Source: Quillaja saponaria (taxonomy: Eukaryota > Streptophyta > Magnoliopsida > Fabales > Quillajaceae). From it: DNA of 64,000 bases. A program made the translations under genes and the position numbers. The stretch covers positions 15,942,679-16,006,678 of the forward strand of contig CM055617.1 of the NCBI GenBank assembly GCA_029379385.1, in the 5' to 3' direction. The notes under the pieces were generated by a model. The model ran no database searches and was not told the origin of the DNA. It saw only the letters and a list, made by a program, of their open reading frames with translations. Below are positions 34,917 through 44,700 of this stretch, in pieces. Each line of letters starts with the position of its first letter. Positions within the stretch are counted from its first letter, which is position 1.

Positions 34917-36222
34917 TTAAGCCTTAGGAAAGTTATTATAAGCTGTAGAAGAACTAATATGTGTCTTCAAAGGAACAAACCGGGCCTTGGAGGAACTAGG
35001 ATGGGTCTGAGTAGATCCATTGAGCCCATTCTTATTTAAGGGGATAAAACGATTACTCTTTATATTGGTTACATCAGCAAGAGCAGATCTCTGGTTAATA
35101 GGAGAATTAGAATTCTGAGAAAAAGGTTTGGTAGCAGGAAACTGTCCATTTTTTCTAGGGAACCAACATCCAAGGTCCAAATCCTAACTCGTTTGAGTCA
35201 CCCTGTTCACTCATCATCCCCTCCATTATGTTTGTCAAAATTTCATCAACCTGAGTTTTCTGAACATTGCTTGTAGGTATAGGATTATCAGGGTCCATTT
35301 GCATCGATGGAGAACTAGCTCCTATAGCCATAAACACCACATTTGAAACAAATGAAATGGAGTCCTTCATACTCCACACGACGCCATAAATGCCAATCTT
35401 AACCTTTAGAATCAAAGGCTGGCCAAGATTCATTTCAACACAAATCCTGGCAAATTTTCCTCTCTCTGAATCCTCAGTGACCTTATCAAACTTAATTAAT
35501 TTCCCAATTTGATTACTTGCTTCAATAAGAGCTTTCGAATTAAAATATTCAATAGGCAAACCTGGCAAACTGATCCACACAGCTGTCTTAATAATTTTTT
35601 CACTGGTTGAATCAAAATCCAGTTTCCATTTTTGCAAAGAGAGATAGTGACTAGCAATTATCCAAGGTCCCTTAGATAGAACGAATTGTAAATCTTCCAT
35701 AGAGCTAAATTTAATAAAATAAAAATTGCACCTGATATTAATGAATTTGAACTCACCCTTCGTATTCCACCTCTGCTTCAAGCGATCAAGCAGGTAATTG
35801 AAGCTTAAGGTCTTCCCTGTTAGCTTTACAATTAAAGCATTCCTCTAAGGTTTCCTGATTTCCACCAGATCCTCCTTAGAGATCCAAATTCTTGGCCATT
35901 GACAATCACTATCTTTCATCATTTTCAGAATATTCTTCATCAGACTCCCCATGATCAGAGGAAGAATCCTCAAGTAAGCTCCTAAAGTGACTGCTGGAAT
36001 GCTTTGAAGGCTGATTCCCAATCAGTTTATCCTTGTAGGATCTTGAATCTACGAGAATGCTTTAGACTCCATTCTATCTAAGCTCTGAACACCCAAATCC
36101 ATAGCCAAGACCGTTCCAGAAAACTCCTCCAAGGACGCCGGTGAGAGAGGTCTTTTCTTATTTGAGAAGTTGCCACGAAGGAGGGAAGCATTTGGATCCG
36201 GATCATCTTGCTCAGAATCCAT
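34917..36222 (-). pseudogene. LINE ORF1 (DUF4283 nucleic acid-binding protein)
   Basis: The start is chosen at ATG 36222 (MDSEQDDPDPNASLL), about 45 bases inside the LINE 5' end. After a frameshift near 36057, a Ser/Asp/Glu-rich stretch (LLEDSSSDHGESDEEYSE) follows. The DUF4283 domain comes next (about 35880-35400): LIVKLTGKTLSFNYLLDRLK, LSKGPWIIASHYLSLQKW, VWISLPGLPIEYFN, ARICVEMNLGQPLILKV. A remnant zinc knuckle (ICFKCGVYGY, histidine replaced by Tyr) lies in another frame near 35345, and a Ser/Pro-rich tail ends at 34917. ORF1 proteins of plant LINEs bind the element RNA. At least three frame disruptions make it non-functional. Confidence 0.85.
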
Positions 36223-36284
36223 AGCAGAAACAAGGAATTGCAGAAGGCGTATGATAGCAGGAAGAAAACTAAGGATTTGGTGGA

Positions 36285-36759
36285 TTGTACATATCACTTC
36301 TACAATTATTATTTCTGAAACAATGTGTTGTTTAGGTGCAAGATAAATAAAATTTTGCCAACTTTAAATTAATAGGATAGTATATAGAATAATTTCCAAA
36401 CAATATATAAAAGGGATAATATCCTAAATGCTTTTAATATGTAAAACTAGCCTTCCGTACCGCCACCATCAACAATTTATAGCACATAGTATCATTGCCA
36501 TATACTCACAGTCGTAGATTTTCTCTAATAGCAAAAGTTTCTCTATGTAAACCCATCAGCTTCATGTTCTGTATATTAAACTACTTAGGTAGAATTAGAT
36601 CTCAGTTCTCAAACTCATAGTTTTAGCTTTCTAACTATTGTATGTCTCTCTTTGATGGCGAAATTGGTCATGGTGGTATTGGTATTCCAAATTGGGGATA
36701 AAAATGATGAAAATGATGATGATGGTGGAAACATTATGATATAATAGTGAATCAATGAT
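36285..36759. other. Spacer between LINE and pararetrovirus segment
   Basis: No coding similarity; a short GAT-rich stretch at 36705-36728. Confidence 0.4.
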
Positions 36760-37560
36760 TTATCAAAAGAATCACGAGTATATCTCGTCTATATCCTGTT
36801 TAGTATAGACCATTGATTTAATTCTAATGATTTTATTAGGATCAGATAACCTTAAATTACAATATCTAGGATTTCTTTCCCATAGTTTTAAAAGATTTTC
36901 ACTAAAATTTGGTTCTAACTGTCTGTATAACCAATATGAAAGTTTCTAAGGTTTGAATTTCACCATTTTTCTTAAAAGGCTCAAATCCCTTATCACATCT
37001 TTATTTATGTTCTACAAGTATAGGTATATTTACTTTAGAATTATTTAAAGATAATTCTAAGAAATTATTATCTAATTTTAAAGGAAAATATTTCTGTAAG
37101 AAATTATTCATAATAACATGTCACCATGCATTAAAGGAAAACATAATATTTTTGGTATAAGAAATTTTATATTTCCTAACCAGATTGGTATATTTTTAGC
37201 TTTATATTCGATAACAGTTTCTTTACCATCTATTCCTTTAGTTAAAATAAGATGCTTCATTATTACCTATTTTTCTATAGGCAAAGCATTAATTCTACAA
37301 GTACTTGCTATAACACCTGTATTAATCAAAACATCTAATTGATATGGTTTATACCTTGAGAAATTAAAATTACCTAAAACATAATTATAATTTCCTTTTA
37401 TTCTGATGAGAAAAAATGATATCTTTATTTTCTCCAATTAATAGTTGAGATACAATTATAGTTTTTAATTCTTCATTTTTTGAAGAACTATTTGAACGTG
37501 GAAGTATAAGGAAGTTGACACTAAGATGAGATAAACAATCTCCCTTTAGTTTATTTTCCT
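36760..37560 (-). pseudogene. Pararetrovirus protease region (relic)
   Basis: Minus-strand translation enters from the movement-protein/polymerase junction (an SSSKNEELK motif near 37470) and reaches an aspartic protease site DVLINTGVIASTC near 37300-37340. The catalytic DTG reads NTG (37315-37323), so the active Asp is replaced. Further left is FLIPKILCFP, and near 36770 a short YTKQDIDEIY segment resembles the polymerase leader before RT. A stop interrupts the domain near the active site and more follow. The protease would mature the viral polyprotein. Confidence 0.72.
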
Positions 37561-37563
37561 AAA

Positions 37564-37965
37564 TAAGAAAATAAATTAATTCTAGAAACTGATGCCAGTG
37601 AAGAACACTGGGATGCAGTATTAAAAGCTATAGTAAATAATGAAGAAAAAATTTGTGGCTATAATTCAGAAAAATTTAAGCCCAATGAAATAAATTATAT
37701 TATTTATGAAAAAGAATTCTTAGCCATCAAAAATGGTATAAAGAGATTTCATATTTTTCTTGTTCTAGAAAAATTCCTTATTCGTACTGATAACCAGTCA
37801 GTAAAGAATTTTCTTAAATCAAGGAAAAGAGAGGAGAATCCAAGAGAGATTTGATTGTATAATTATATTTGTCAATATTCTTTTGATATAGAACATATCA
37901 AAAGTAACAAAAATTTTCTTGCAGATTTCTTAAACAGGAATGAGCCAGAAAAAGGATAAAGGTAA
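37564..37965 (+). pseudogene. Pararetrovirus RNase H domain (relic)
   Basis: It starts at LETDAS (37582-37599), the first catalytic Asp box, continues through YEKEFLAIKNGIKRF (37695-37745) and RTDNQSVKNFL (37783-37815, third Asp box), and ends FDIEHIKSNKNFLADFLNR (about 37880-37935). All are hallmarks of Caulimoviridae polymerases. One stop at about 37851 interrupts it. The RT that should lie directly upstream is absent; instead the opposite-strand protease block abuts at about 37560. Confidence 0.85.
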
Positions 37966-38289
37966 AAAAATCTTTATTCTAATCAACAGGCGAATGAACA
38001 ACTGTCAAGCCTAAAGCAAGGATCAATCCTAAACAAGAACAATCCTCAAGTGCTAACAGGAATCCTAGACATGGACAGTCCACAAACAACCAGAAAATCC
38101 CTGTTCATGAAATGATGCAGCCAGCATATTTCAGGTATAATCCTCAGACTATGTATAGTAGACCACTGTACATTCAACTGCCTCAACCAGTACCCTATCA
38201 TCCTCCTCAATACATTCAATTTTCTCAAAACCAATTGAGTCAACCAATGTCTTATTCACAAATAGTGAAAAAGGCAAAAAAAAATAGTT
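37966..38289 (+). pseudogene. Pro/Gln/Tyr-rich tail after RNase H (relic)
   Basis: Following RNase H, and shifted by one frame, the plus strand encodes a low-complexity tail with repeated PQ/YxxP motifs (YIQLPQPVPYHPPQYIQ) ending SYSQIVKKAKKN and a stop at about 38287. Variable basic or Pro-rich tails are found at the polymerase end in several Caulimoviridae. No domain is recognised. Confidence 0.5.
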
Positions 38290-38515
38290 AGGAATTATCT
38301 TGAGTCCTAAAAAGATAAAAATAAAAAAGCAAGAAATAGAATTCTTAGGATTAAAACTGAGTCATAAAGGAATTCAATTACAAGATCATATTCTTGTAAA
38401 AATTAAAGATTTTCCTAATAACCTTGTAGATAAAAAACAACTACAAAGTTTTTTAGGAATATTAAATTATGGTAGAAACTTTATAAAGGATTTAATTTCA
38501 GATGTATATAAGAAC
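38288..38515 (+). pseudogene. Pararetrovirus RT thumb fragment, out of order
   Basis: The open frame gives SPKKIKIKKQEIEFLGLKLS, then LQSFLGILNYGRNFIKDL and YKNTG. This is the RT thumb that normally lies about 50 residues upstream of RNase H. Here it sits downstream of RNase H and directly before the coat protein, so the virus sequence has been rearranged. Confidence 0.8.
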
Positions 38516-39640
38516 ACTGGGGTGATTATATTTTCAAATGTAAAACAATCAGTGATGATGGTTCAGAAAACTCTAAAAATGAAAAAACATTTTTAGAAAA
38601 ATATGACCAAAAGGGAAAAAGAAAAATAGAGGAACCTGATCCTTTAGATCTAGATCCCGAAACCAAAGTTTATTCTCAAAAAGAAATAAATAAACTTAAA
38701 GAAGAAGAAGATAGAAAGCCTTCAACTTCTGAAATTCCTACAGTCTCTTAAAAAGATAACTTAAACAAACAAAATGTTGCAGTTAATGGAACATATTTGC
38801 ATTTAACAAATATTCCTATAAAAGACTATGAAAAGGTCATAGATGAATGGGCACAGTCTTTGTCTATTGTAATAACCAATTATCGTAATATTTGGTCTAA
38901 AGAAAATTTTTAGTCTTCATAGCAGGAACGTTGCAAGGAGACATTTTGCAATTTCTTAGGAAATGAGAAAGTTCTATAAAAGGAATAGCCCAGAAAAAAG
39001 GATTGCTTGAGAGTTTTAATACTTTTGATAAAATCCTACAAGAATTCGTAAATATTATAAAGAAAGAATTTTGTGGATATATGGATCCTCAAAATTTAAA
39101 GTCAGAAGTAAACTATACTCTAAAAAAAATAAAAATTATATGATATTAGAGAATTAGAAAAATTCTCTAAATAGTTTCAAAAATATTATCATAAGTTAGA
39201 TGCTATTGAGTCAGAATTTTAGCTTAATCAATATTTTCATAAGTTGCCTCCTCCATGGGATGAATTATGTAACAACACATAAGTCATTTTTAGAAAAAAC
39301 TAATGGAGAAGATACCTTAGGTAACAAAATTAAGTATGCAATTAGGCAAGTCTTAGATCATTGTCTAACTGCTAAAGCGACTAAACAAGTCAAGAAACAA
39401 GTAGGTGATAAATATTGCACCAAGCTTCTCAAAGACGATTAGGAATTTGGGTGTAACAAATCTAAACCAAAAAGGTTTACATGAAAAAAGTGAAAGAAAA
39501 AACCTCCAAGAAAGTTTAAATCACATAAAAAATATGTGAGAAGAAAACAGAAATCTTGGAAACCTAGAAAAGGTTGTAAGTGTTATATCTGTAATGAAAA
39601 AGGTCATTATGTCCCACAATGTTCTAAAAAAAGAAAAAGT
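38516..39640 (+). pseudogene. Pararetrovirus coat protein with zinc knuckle (relic)
   Basis: In another frame from the RT piece, an acidic/basic leader (38516-38750) is followed by VNGTYLHLTNIPIKDYEKVI, then GTLQGDILQFLRK (about 38930-38970), LLESFNTFDKILQEFVNI and FCGYMDP (about 39005-39090), and RELEKFSK (about 39150), resembling the capsid core of Caulimoviridae (GTxxGxxxxFLR, FCGxxDxxN). A Lys-rich run precedes the RNA-binding knuckle CYICNEKGHYVPQC (39580-39621; CX2CX4HX4C complete). At least six stops or shifts occur (for example 38749, 38911, 38966). It would encapsidate the viral genome; it cannot be made from this copy. Confidence 0.82.
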
Positions 39641-40840
39641 GGAAAAAAGATGATAAAAATGTTAGAAGAAAATGAATTAGAAATTTGTTATGGAGAAGAA
39701 ATCTCTGATAACAAATCTATCTTATATGAAATATCTAGTGAAAAAGAAAGTTCAGATAGTGAATCAGAATTTTCTTTTATATTTCAAGAAGTCTTTAATT
39801 TTGAACATCAAGTTGCAAAATTAGGAGATGTAATAAAAGAATATATGCAGATAGAAGAATCTTCTTTAAGGATAAGAAATCCTACAAAAGAAGAAATCTA
39901 TAAGATGTCTAAATTTAACTTCTGGAATGCTAGACATTTTGAACAGTTTTCAAGAAATACTACTGCTAAAGCCTCAGAATAAGGATCAGTCAAATTAAAC
40001 ATATTTGACTTAGACAAAGTTAAGAGACTTAAGAAAAAGTTTCTAAAAATTAGATATATTCACATAGGGATTATCCAGATAGAAATAAAAGCCTTATTTC
40101 ATCAAGGAATATATACTCCTATTCTAGCCATCCTGTATGATAATAGTTTGGTTTAAAATCAAGCCAAATTATTTTATATCTATTAACGATCCTAATATTC
40201 AGAATTCTGTAAGACTGAGAATTCTGACTAAGAATATATGAATGATAGAAAATAGTAATGATTTAGCTATAGAATGGAAATCCATCTATGAGCTAACTAA
40301 TCTACCTCAAACATCAACTAAAGAAGTTGATAAAAGTTTTGTAGAAATATTTGAGCCACGTGGATTTGATTCAAAAATTCAGCCACAACTGATAAATTGG
40401 AAGGATTTAGAAATACCTTCTGTTTGGTTAATTAGAGACTTGATTGAAAATAGGGAACAAAAAAATGTTCAACCTGTTGAATTCTTAGCCTCAAGAAGTA
40501 ATCTCTACTTTAAGGATAGAAGATCCTTTAGTAGTAGCCAACCTAGATTAATTCCTAATATAAGCTTTAAAAGTTAAAGTCAAAGAGAAAATCAAGAAGA
40601 TGAATTCTCTGAAGAAACTAGTATAGGAAATAGTCAAATGATAATAAATCCTAGTGTCAATTTTCCTATACTTCCAGGTTCAAATAGTTCTTCAAAAAAT
40701 GAAGAATTAAAAACTACAATTGCATTTCACTGGACCAAAGAAGTGGATTAGTCGAGATATTTATAAGCAAGGAAGGAATTACAGAAACATAAATTTTCGA
40801 ATGAGAAATAGTCAAGAATTGAACTACTCACGTGTATGAT
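39641..40840 (+). pseudogene. Pararetrovirus movement protein region and start of protease ORF (relic)
   Basis: Directly after the knuckle, one frame (to 39982) holds an acidic linker (SEKESSDSESEFSF). Then comes the movement-protein core: NIFDLDKVKRLKKKF, IRYIHIGIIQIEIKALF, IYTPILAILYDN (40000-40145), which match 30K-type caulimovirid movement proteins. A 111-codon frame (40242-40577) carries the C-terminal part, ending in a Ser/Arg-rich stretch (RRSFSSSQPRLIP). The MP/PR junction SSSKNEELK recurs at about 40680-40700. Several stops lie between the parts. The movement protein would carry virus between cells through plasmodesmata. Confidence 0.75.
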
Positions 40841-41181
40841 ATTAATTAAGTTGTGTATTATATACTATGATATTTCTCGTCAAAAGATTTTACACCTTTT
40901 TTTACATACAATTTATAGAAATGAATGACAAAAAGCGTAACATTCTTGATTTTCTCCTTCAGTTTGCCCCTTGCTTTTAATCTTTTTTTATACTATAAAT
41001 CTGATAAATAAAACAAAGTCTCTAAATTGGTTTATTTTTGCCTTTAAATTATCATATTTAACACAATTGAAGGGATTAACAAGGATTAAAAAAATTGAAC
41101 AAGAAAAAAACATCTACTATCATTAGTTCTTTTTTTACTATTATTATGATTACTCATACTTCAGTTATTCTTAGCTGTCAA
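40841..41181. other. AT-rich DNA right of pararetrovirus relic
   Basis: No coding similarity recognised; the exact right edge of the viral insertion is not visible. Confidence 0.4.
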
Positions 41182-41310
41182 TGTGATATTTCCAACATTA
41201 TCAGTATAATAAGTATTTAGAAAATATATAAATACATAAGTCATGAATCACACCTCCTAATGCCAATTGATTCGTTTTAAGGATATGAATATAACATGGT
41301 ATCAGAGTCA
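41182..41310 (+). mobile_element. Possible short LTR end with tRNA-Met primer site
   Basis: TGGTATCAGAGTCA (41297-41310) is a near-exact plant initiator-tRNA-Met primer binding site, immediately preceded by …GAATATAACA, a normal LTR end. A start at TGTGATATTT (41182) would give a 115-bp LTR, the size of TRIM-type elements, but the true left edge is not proven and no matching second LTR was found. Confidence 0.4.
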
Positions 41311-42719
41311 TTCAAAGGGCACATCGGTTACTCCACATTAACATATGACTCTAATATTAGCAAAATGCTAGAATTCAATTATGTTGTTCTTGTGAAAAGT
41401 TTGATAGAAAATTTGACGGTGGTTTATATTAAAAAAATCTTACAATCGTATAGTTTTCTAATTTTACTTTAATATTATCCAAAATAATGAATTGTACTTT
41501 GAGACTATTTTTTATTTGGCTATATTCTGGTCAAACCCAATAATAATCTCATAATTTAGATGTTTAATGTTTAATTATAAATTTTTTGTATTATAATTGA
41601 ATTATTTTTCTAAAATTATTAAAATAAGAAAACATTTTATACATATTGTTTTCCTCTTATAAGCATGTTATAAAGTACTCAGTTTTAATGTTATAAGAAA
41701 AAAGTAATATTAGATTTAACCAAGTAAAATACTATATTATCCCCATTACTTTCACAAATAACACACCATACCCAAATATCATCACAAGTAACGCCCATAC
41801 CCAAATATATATTTCTTCCTTTTTCTCTAACTTTTTCTGTATATTAATAAAATATTTCATATTGTTGAATAACTATTGTTTAACATTGCTTTACTTTTTA
41901 GAAAATATTCACGGTCAATGGACAATAAATTACAATAATATTTTAATTTTTTTATAGGTTTTTATTTAATTCATCTTAGCTTAATATATGATTTTAGTTT
42001 CATTTAAATATTTACATTTTTTACCCAAAAAAAAAAAAAAAAAAAGCTTTGTAGAATCAAATAGTTCACATCATTCAGTACTTCTTTTCTTCATAATATT
42101 AGTAAAAATAATTAATTTATTTTTACCAAAAATTGACATAAATTTTAATCTATTATATATTTCACATATTATAATTAATTCTTACCAACAATACACATTT
42201 TATACCATAATCAAAAACTCTATTATATTAAGAGAGTGTTTGTATTTTATTATAATATGGTCAAACATGATTATAATAAAATAATCTAGATGCTGCGGAT
42301 TTGGCTAGATATTCTTTTAGATTATAATCTAATATTTTTTAACTTAACATATCACTCATATACTACAACTTCACTCCAATACCCATATTTTGTAATTTTG
42401 GTAGAAAATAATTAACAAAACAATTACATTATCAAATGCATATACATCTTTAATTAGTAAATTTCATAAATTTAAAACAACTTTTAACAAACACTTTATA
42501 CAGTTATTACATAATTTAAAACTCAATTATAATATTTAAATAATTAATAATCTAATTATCAATTATAAATAAATAATTTCAAGTAAAAATATATAGCATC
42601 TAAAAATAAGAAGATGATAATCTAATTATCAATTATAAAACCATAATTTGCAGCAAAAACAAACATGAGAAATATCTTAAGTATAGAAGTATAATATTTC
42701 ACTTCTAAAGAACTATATA
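41311..42719. other. Very AT-rich DNA
   Basis: A poly(A) run at 42028-42046 and dense AT sequence; the 98-codon frame at 41988-42284 is AT-driven and not credible. No features recognised. Confidence 0.4.
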
Positions 42720-42991
42720 ACCTGTCATTGATGATTATGTGACACCATCACTGTCGTTAAGCTTTCCTCCAATAACATCAACTAAAATGTTCAGCGATAG
42801 TGTTGCTGAAAGCTTTGATAGATATATAGTACACTACTGTCGCTTATAGTTGTCGAGGACAACAATAACTTATAAGCAACATCCCCTACTGTTGTTGAGT
42901 CTAACGTTATTAATCTAAGAATTTAGCATATTTTCAGCGACAACATTTGTTGTCGCTGCTATGACCAAATGTTGTCCTCACTTTTCTAGTG
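42720..42991. mobile_element. CACTA-type right terminus with subterminal GACAACA repeats
   Basis: The sequence ends …CTCACTTTTCTAGTG at 42991; reversed, CACTAGAAAAGTGAG is a CACTA terminal repeat. The preceding 270 bp is full of inverted GACAACA/TGTTGTC motifs, including a hairpin with perfect 11-bp arms (CAGCGACAACA…TGTTGTCGCTG, 42935-42958). The interior should lie to the left; the matching left terminus was not found, so this is a fragment or a decayed non-autonomous element. Confidence 0.6.
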
Positions 42992-43360
42992 TTTTTTAAC
43001 CTTATAATTTCATTTTTTTTATGGTTAAACCTAAAAGACACAATATTAAGAGAAACTCAATTATAGAAAGCCAACTATGTTTAACATTAATTATTTTTTG
43101 TCAACAAATTAATTAAAATATAATCATACTTAATAAAAATTAAAATTGTAAATAACATGAAAACTTTTTCGGTTCAATAGAAAACAACAAACTATACTAC
43201 ACATCCCCTTCTAATTCATATCCTAGTCGTCATCTTTGTCGTCTTCCCCCTCCTTTAGTGCTTGCTGATCAGTCCCGACAGGTGAAGCAACCAAAGATGA
43301 ATGAATGTCCTTGTAAACATAGTAAAAAAAATTATCTAACAATAATGTTTATCAAAACAT
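42992..43360. other. Spacer between CACTA terminus and tandem array
   Basis: AT-rich; a less AT-rich patch at 43200-43310 (CGTCATCTTTGTCGTCTTCC) may be decayed coding DNA but is not recognised. Confidence 0.35.
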
Positions 43361-43980
43361 AAGTTTAGAACTCTATAAACACATATTTCAAGCATAAAAG
43401 AAAGCCCGTTGACCCAGACAAAAAATGAAAGAATGTCCTATTCACCCCACGGATGTGATGGTACTCTCGACGTGTAAAATGGATGTATAGTTGACATTTT
43501 TACCCCTCGATACCCATTTTTTAAAGTTTAATAGCCTAAACACCTAAATTGTATAAAATAAACCTCTTTTACCGAAACAAGGAACCCTTTGTTCCTATAA
43601 GTCTTATTCACTACCACAGACGTACCAATATTCCTATCTCATCAAAATGGACATATATTTGATCATCCCTCCCTCCCCAACAGCTAATTTTCAAAGTTTA
43701 ATATCATAAGTACCTAAACTTGCATAAAATGAACTCCATTGTGACAAACAAGGAACCGTTTATTCCTACAAATCTTATTCACTCCCACAAACATGTTGTT
43801 ATCACCAGCTCATCAAATTAATGTGTATTTGACAATTTTTTTCTCTTGACACCCAATTGTCAAAGTTTAATAGCATAAACACCTAGACTTGCATAAATCA
43901 ATCATGTTGACCCATACGAGGAACCATTTGTTCCTATAAGTGTTATCCTCTCAACACATACTTTTCAAAGTTTAATAGCC
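43361..43980. repeat. Tandem repeat array, unit ~160-170 bp
   Basis: The marker string AAAGTTTA(AT/GA)A occurs at about 43361, 43521, 43692, 43861 and 43967, and each copy shares the blocks TAAACACCTA…TTGCATAAA, GTTGACCCA and GAACC.TTTGTTCCTATAAGTCTTATTCAC. Copies diverge by roughly 20-30% by eye; the last spacing is shorter (~105 bp), so that copy is truncated. The array directly abuts TNP2 transposase sequence. Confidence 0.8.
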
Positions 43981-44700
43981 TTTTGATAATTAGAAGATGA
44001 CACAATATCTTGTGTGGTATTTTAGTTTTGGGTTTGAAATTAGAAGAGCCACAATGTCCAAGGAAAACATCAATCTTTTCATATACGAGTCCTAACTTAT
44101 TCACCATCTTTTTTGACAAATAGAAATCAGATGGTGACTTCTAGGTATTAGGTAACAAAACCTTGATAATTGACATTAACTGATTAAAATAATACTTAGA
44201 CATATTATTTTTAGATTTACAATTCAATAGTTATGTCACTGTCAACAAAATTGTTGGGTGTTTACACCTTGCCAGATCATCTCATTAGCAGATGCCAACA
44301 TTTCATAGAATTTTATAGCCTCAGAATTCAGATATTGGGCCTCACAATTGAAATTGGGTGCGATAGCATCCATTATCATCTTTTTTCATACAATTAATAT
44401 CTTATAAACTAGATTCCCCAACAACACTTGAATCTCGAAGATCAACTTCAATATAAGCCTCACCATAATAAGTCCACCTCTTTTGGGCTCCGATAAAACC
44501 CTTCTTATATAGATGTACGGTGACTTCATATTTATTTAGAAATTTACTATTATTACTAACTTTGCAATGACACCAAATGGATATAGTATAAACATCTCTT
44601 GGATCACTAAATGCAAAATCAAGAAATACTACAACACTATCCATGAATTCAGGTGTAAAGGCATTGTTCAACACCCATCAGTCCATTAAACTCCAATCAC
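43981..44700 (-). pseudogene. CACTA (En/Spm) TNP2-like transposase N-terminal fragment
   Basis: The open frame 44402-44674 encodes FTPEFMDSVVVFLDFAFSDP, CHCKVSNNSKFLNKYEVTVH and LYKKGFIGAQKRWTYYGEAY, matching the transposase-associated domain (…YxxGVxxFLxFAF… CPCxxCxNxxxLxxxEVxxHLxxxGFxxxYxxWxxHGE). The zinc-binding CPCRRC reads CHCKVS. Continuing down the minus strand: LNSEAIKFYEMLASANEMIW (about 44290-44350), then MSKYYFNQLMSIIKVLLPNT and KKMVNKLGLVYEKIDVF (about 44050-44200), matching TNP2 (AxxFYxMLxxAxxPLxPG…, LGLxYEKIHACPNDC). Frames change at least twice. It is cut off by the tandem repeats at 43980. TNP2 catalyses transposition of CACTA elements. Confidence 0.82.

Larger units (their letters stand above)
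30333..36266 (-). mobile_element. Full-length degenerate L1-type LINE, 18-bp TSD
   Basis: The target duplication is AACTGAGGATTTGGTGGA (30315-30332) and AACTAAGGATTTGGTGGA (36267-36284), one mismatch in 18. On the minus strand the element starts near CTTCCTGCTATCATACGCC and ends CCTCTATACCAAAAAAAGAAAAAAA. Order: ORF1 with DUF4283 and zinc knuckle, then ORF2 with endonuclease, reverse transcriptase, zinc-binding zf-RVT and RNase H, the plant L1 layout. All domains carry stops and frameshifts. At 5.93 kb it is near the full family length, unusual because most LINE copies are 5' truncated. Confidence 0.92.
36760..40840. mobile_element. Rearranged endogenous pararetrovirus (Caulimoviridae), cavemo/solendovirus-like
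   Basis: Two opposite-orientation blocks meet at about 37560. The minus block (36760-37560) carries the protease region and the start of the RT leader. The plus block (37560-40840) carries, in order, RNase H, a Pro/Gln-rich tail, an RT thumb piece, a coat protein with zinc knuckle, movement protein, and the start of the protease ORF. An ~80-bp segment at the MP/PR junction is present in both blocks in opposite orientation (37445-37523 and 40652-40730). In cavemoviruses and solendoviruses the coat protein precedes the movement protein in one ORF, and this order is seen here. Stops and shifts in every part show that it is an inactive relic. No integrase is present, as expected for this family. 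Confidence 0.82.

Noticed and set aside
41988..42284. 98-codon plus-strand frame
   Set aside because: It begins next to a poly(A) run and is Ile/Phe/Asn-rich, as expected from very AT-rich DNA.
43361..43980. CRISPR-like array
   Set aside because: The units are long, adjacent and diverged, without unique spacers, and the DNA is plant nuclear; it is an ordinary tandem repeat.
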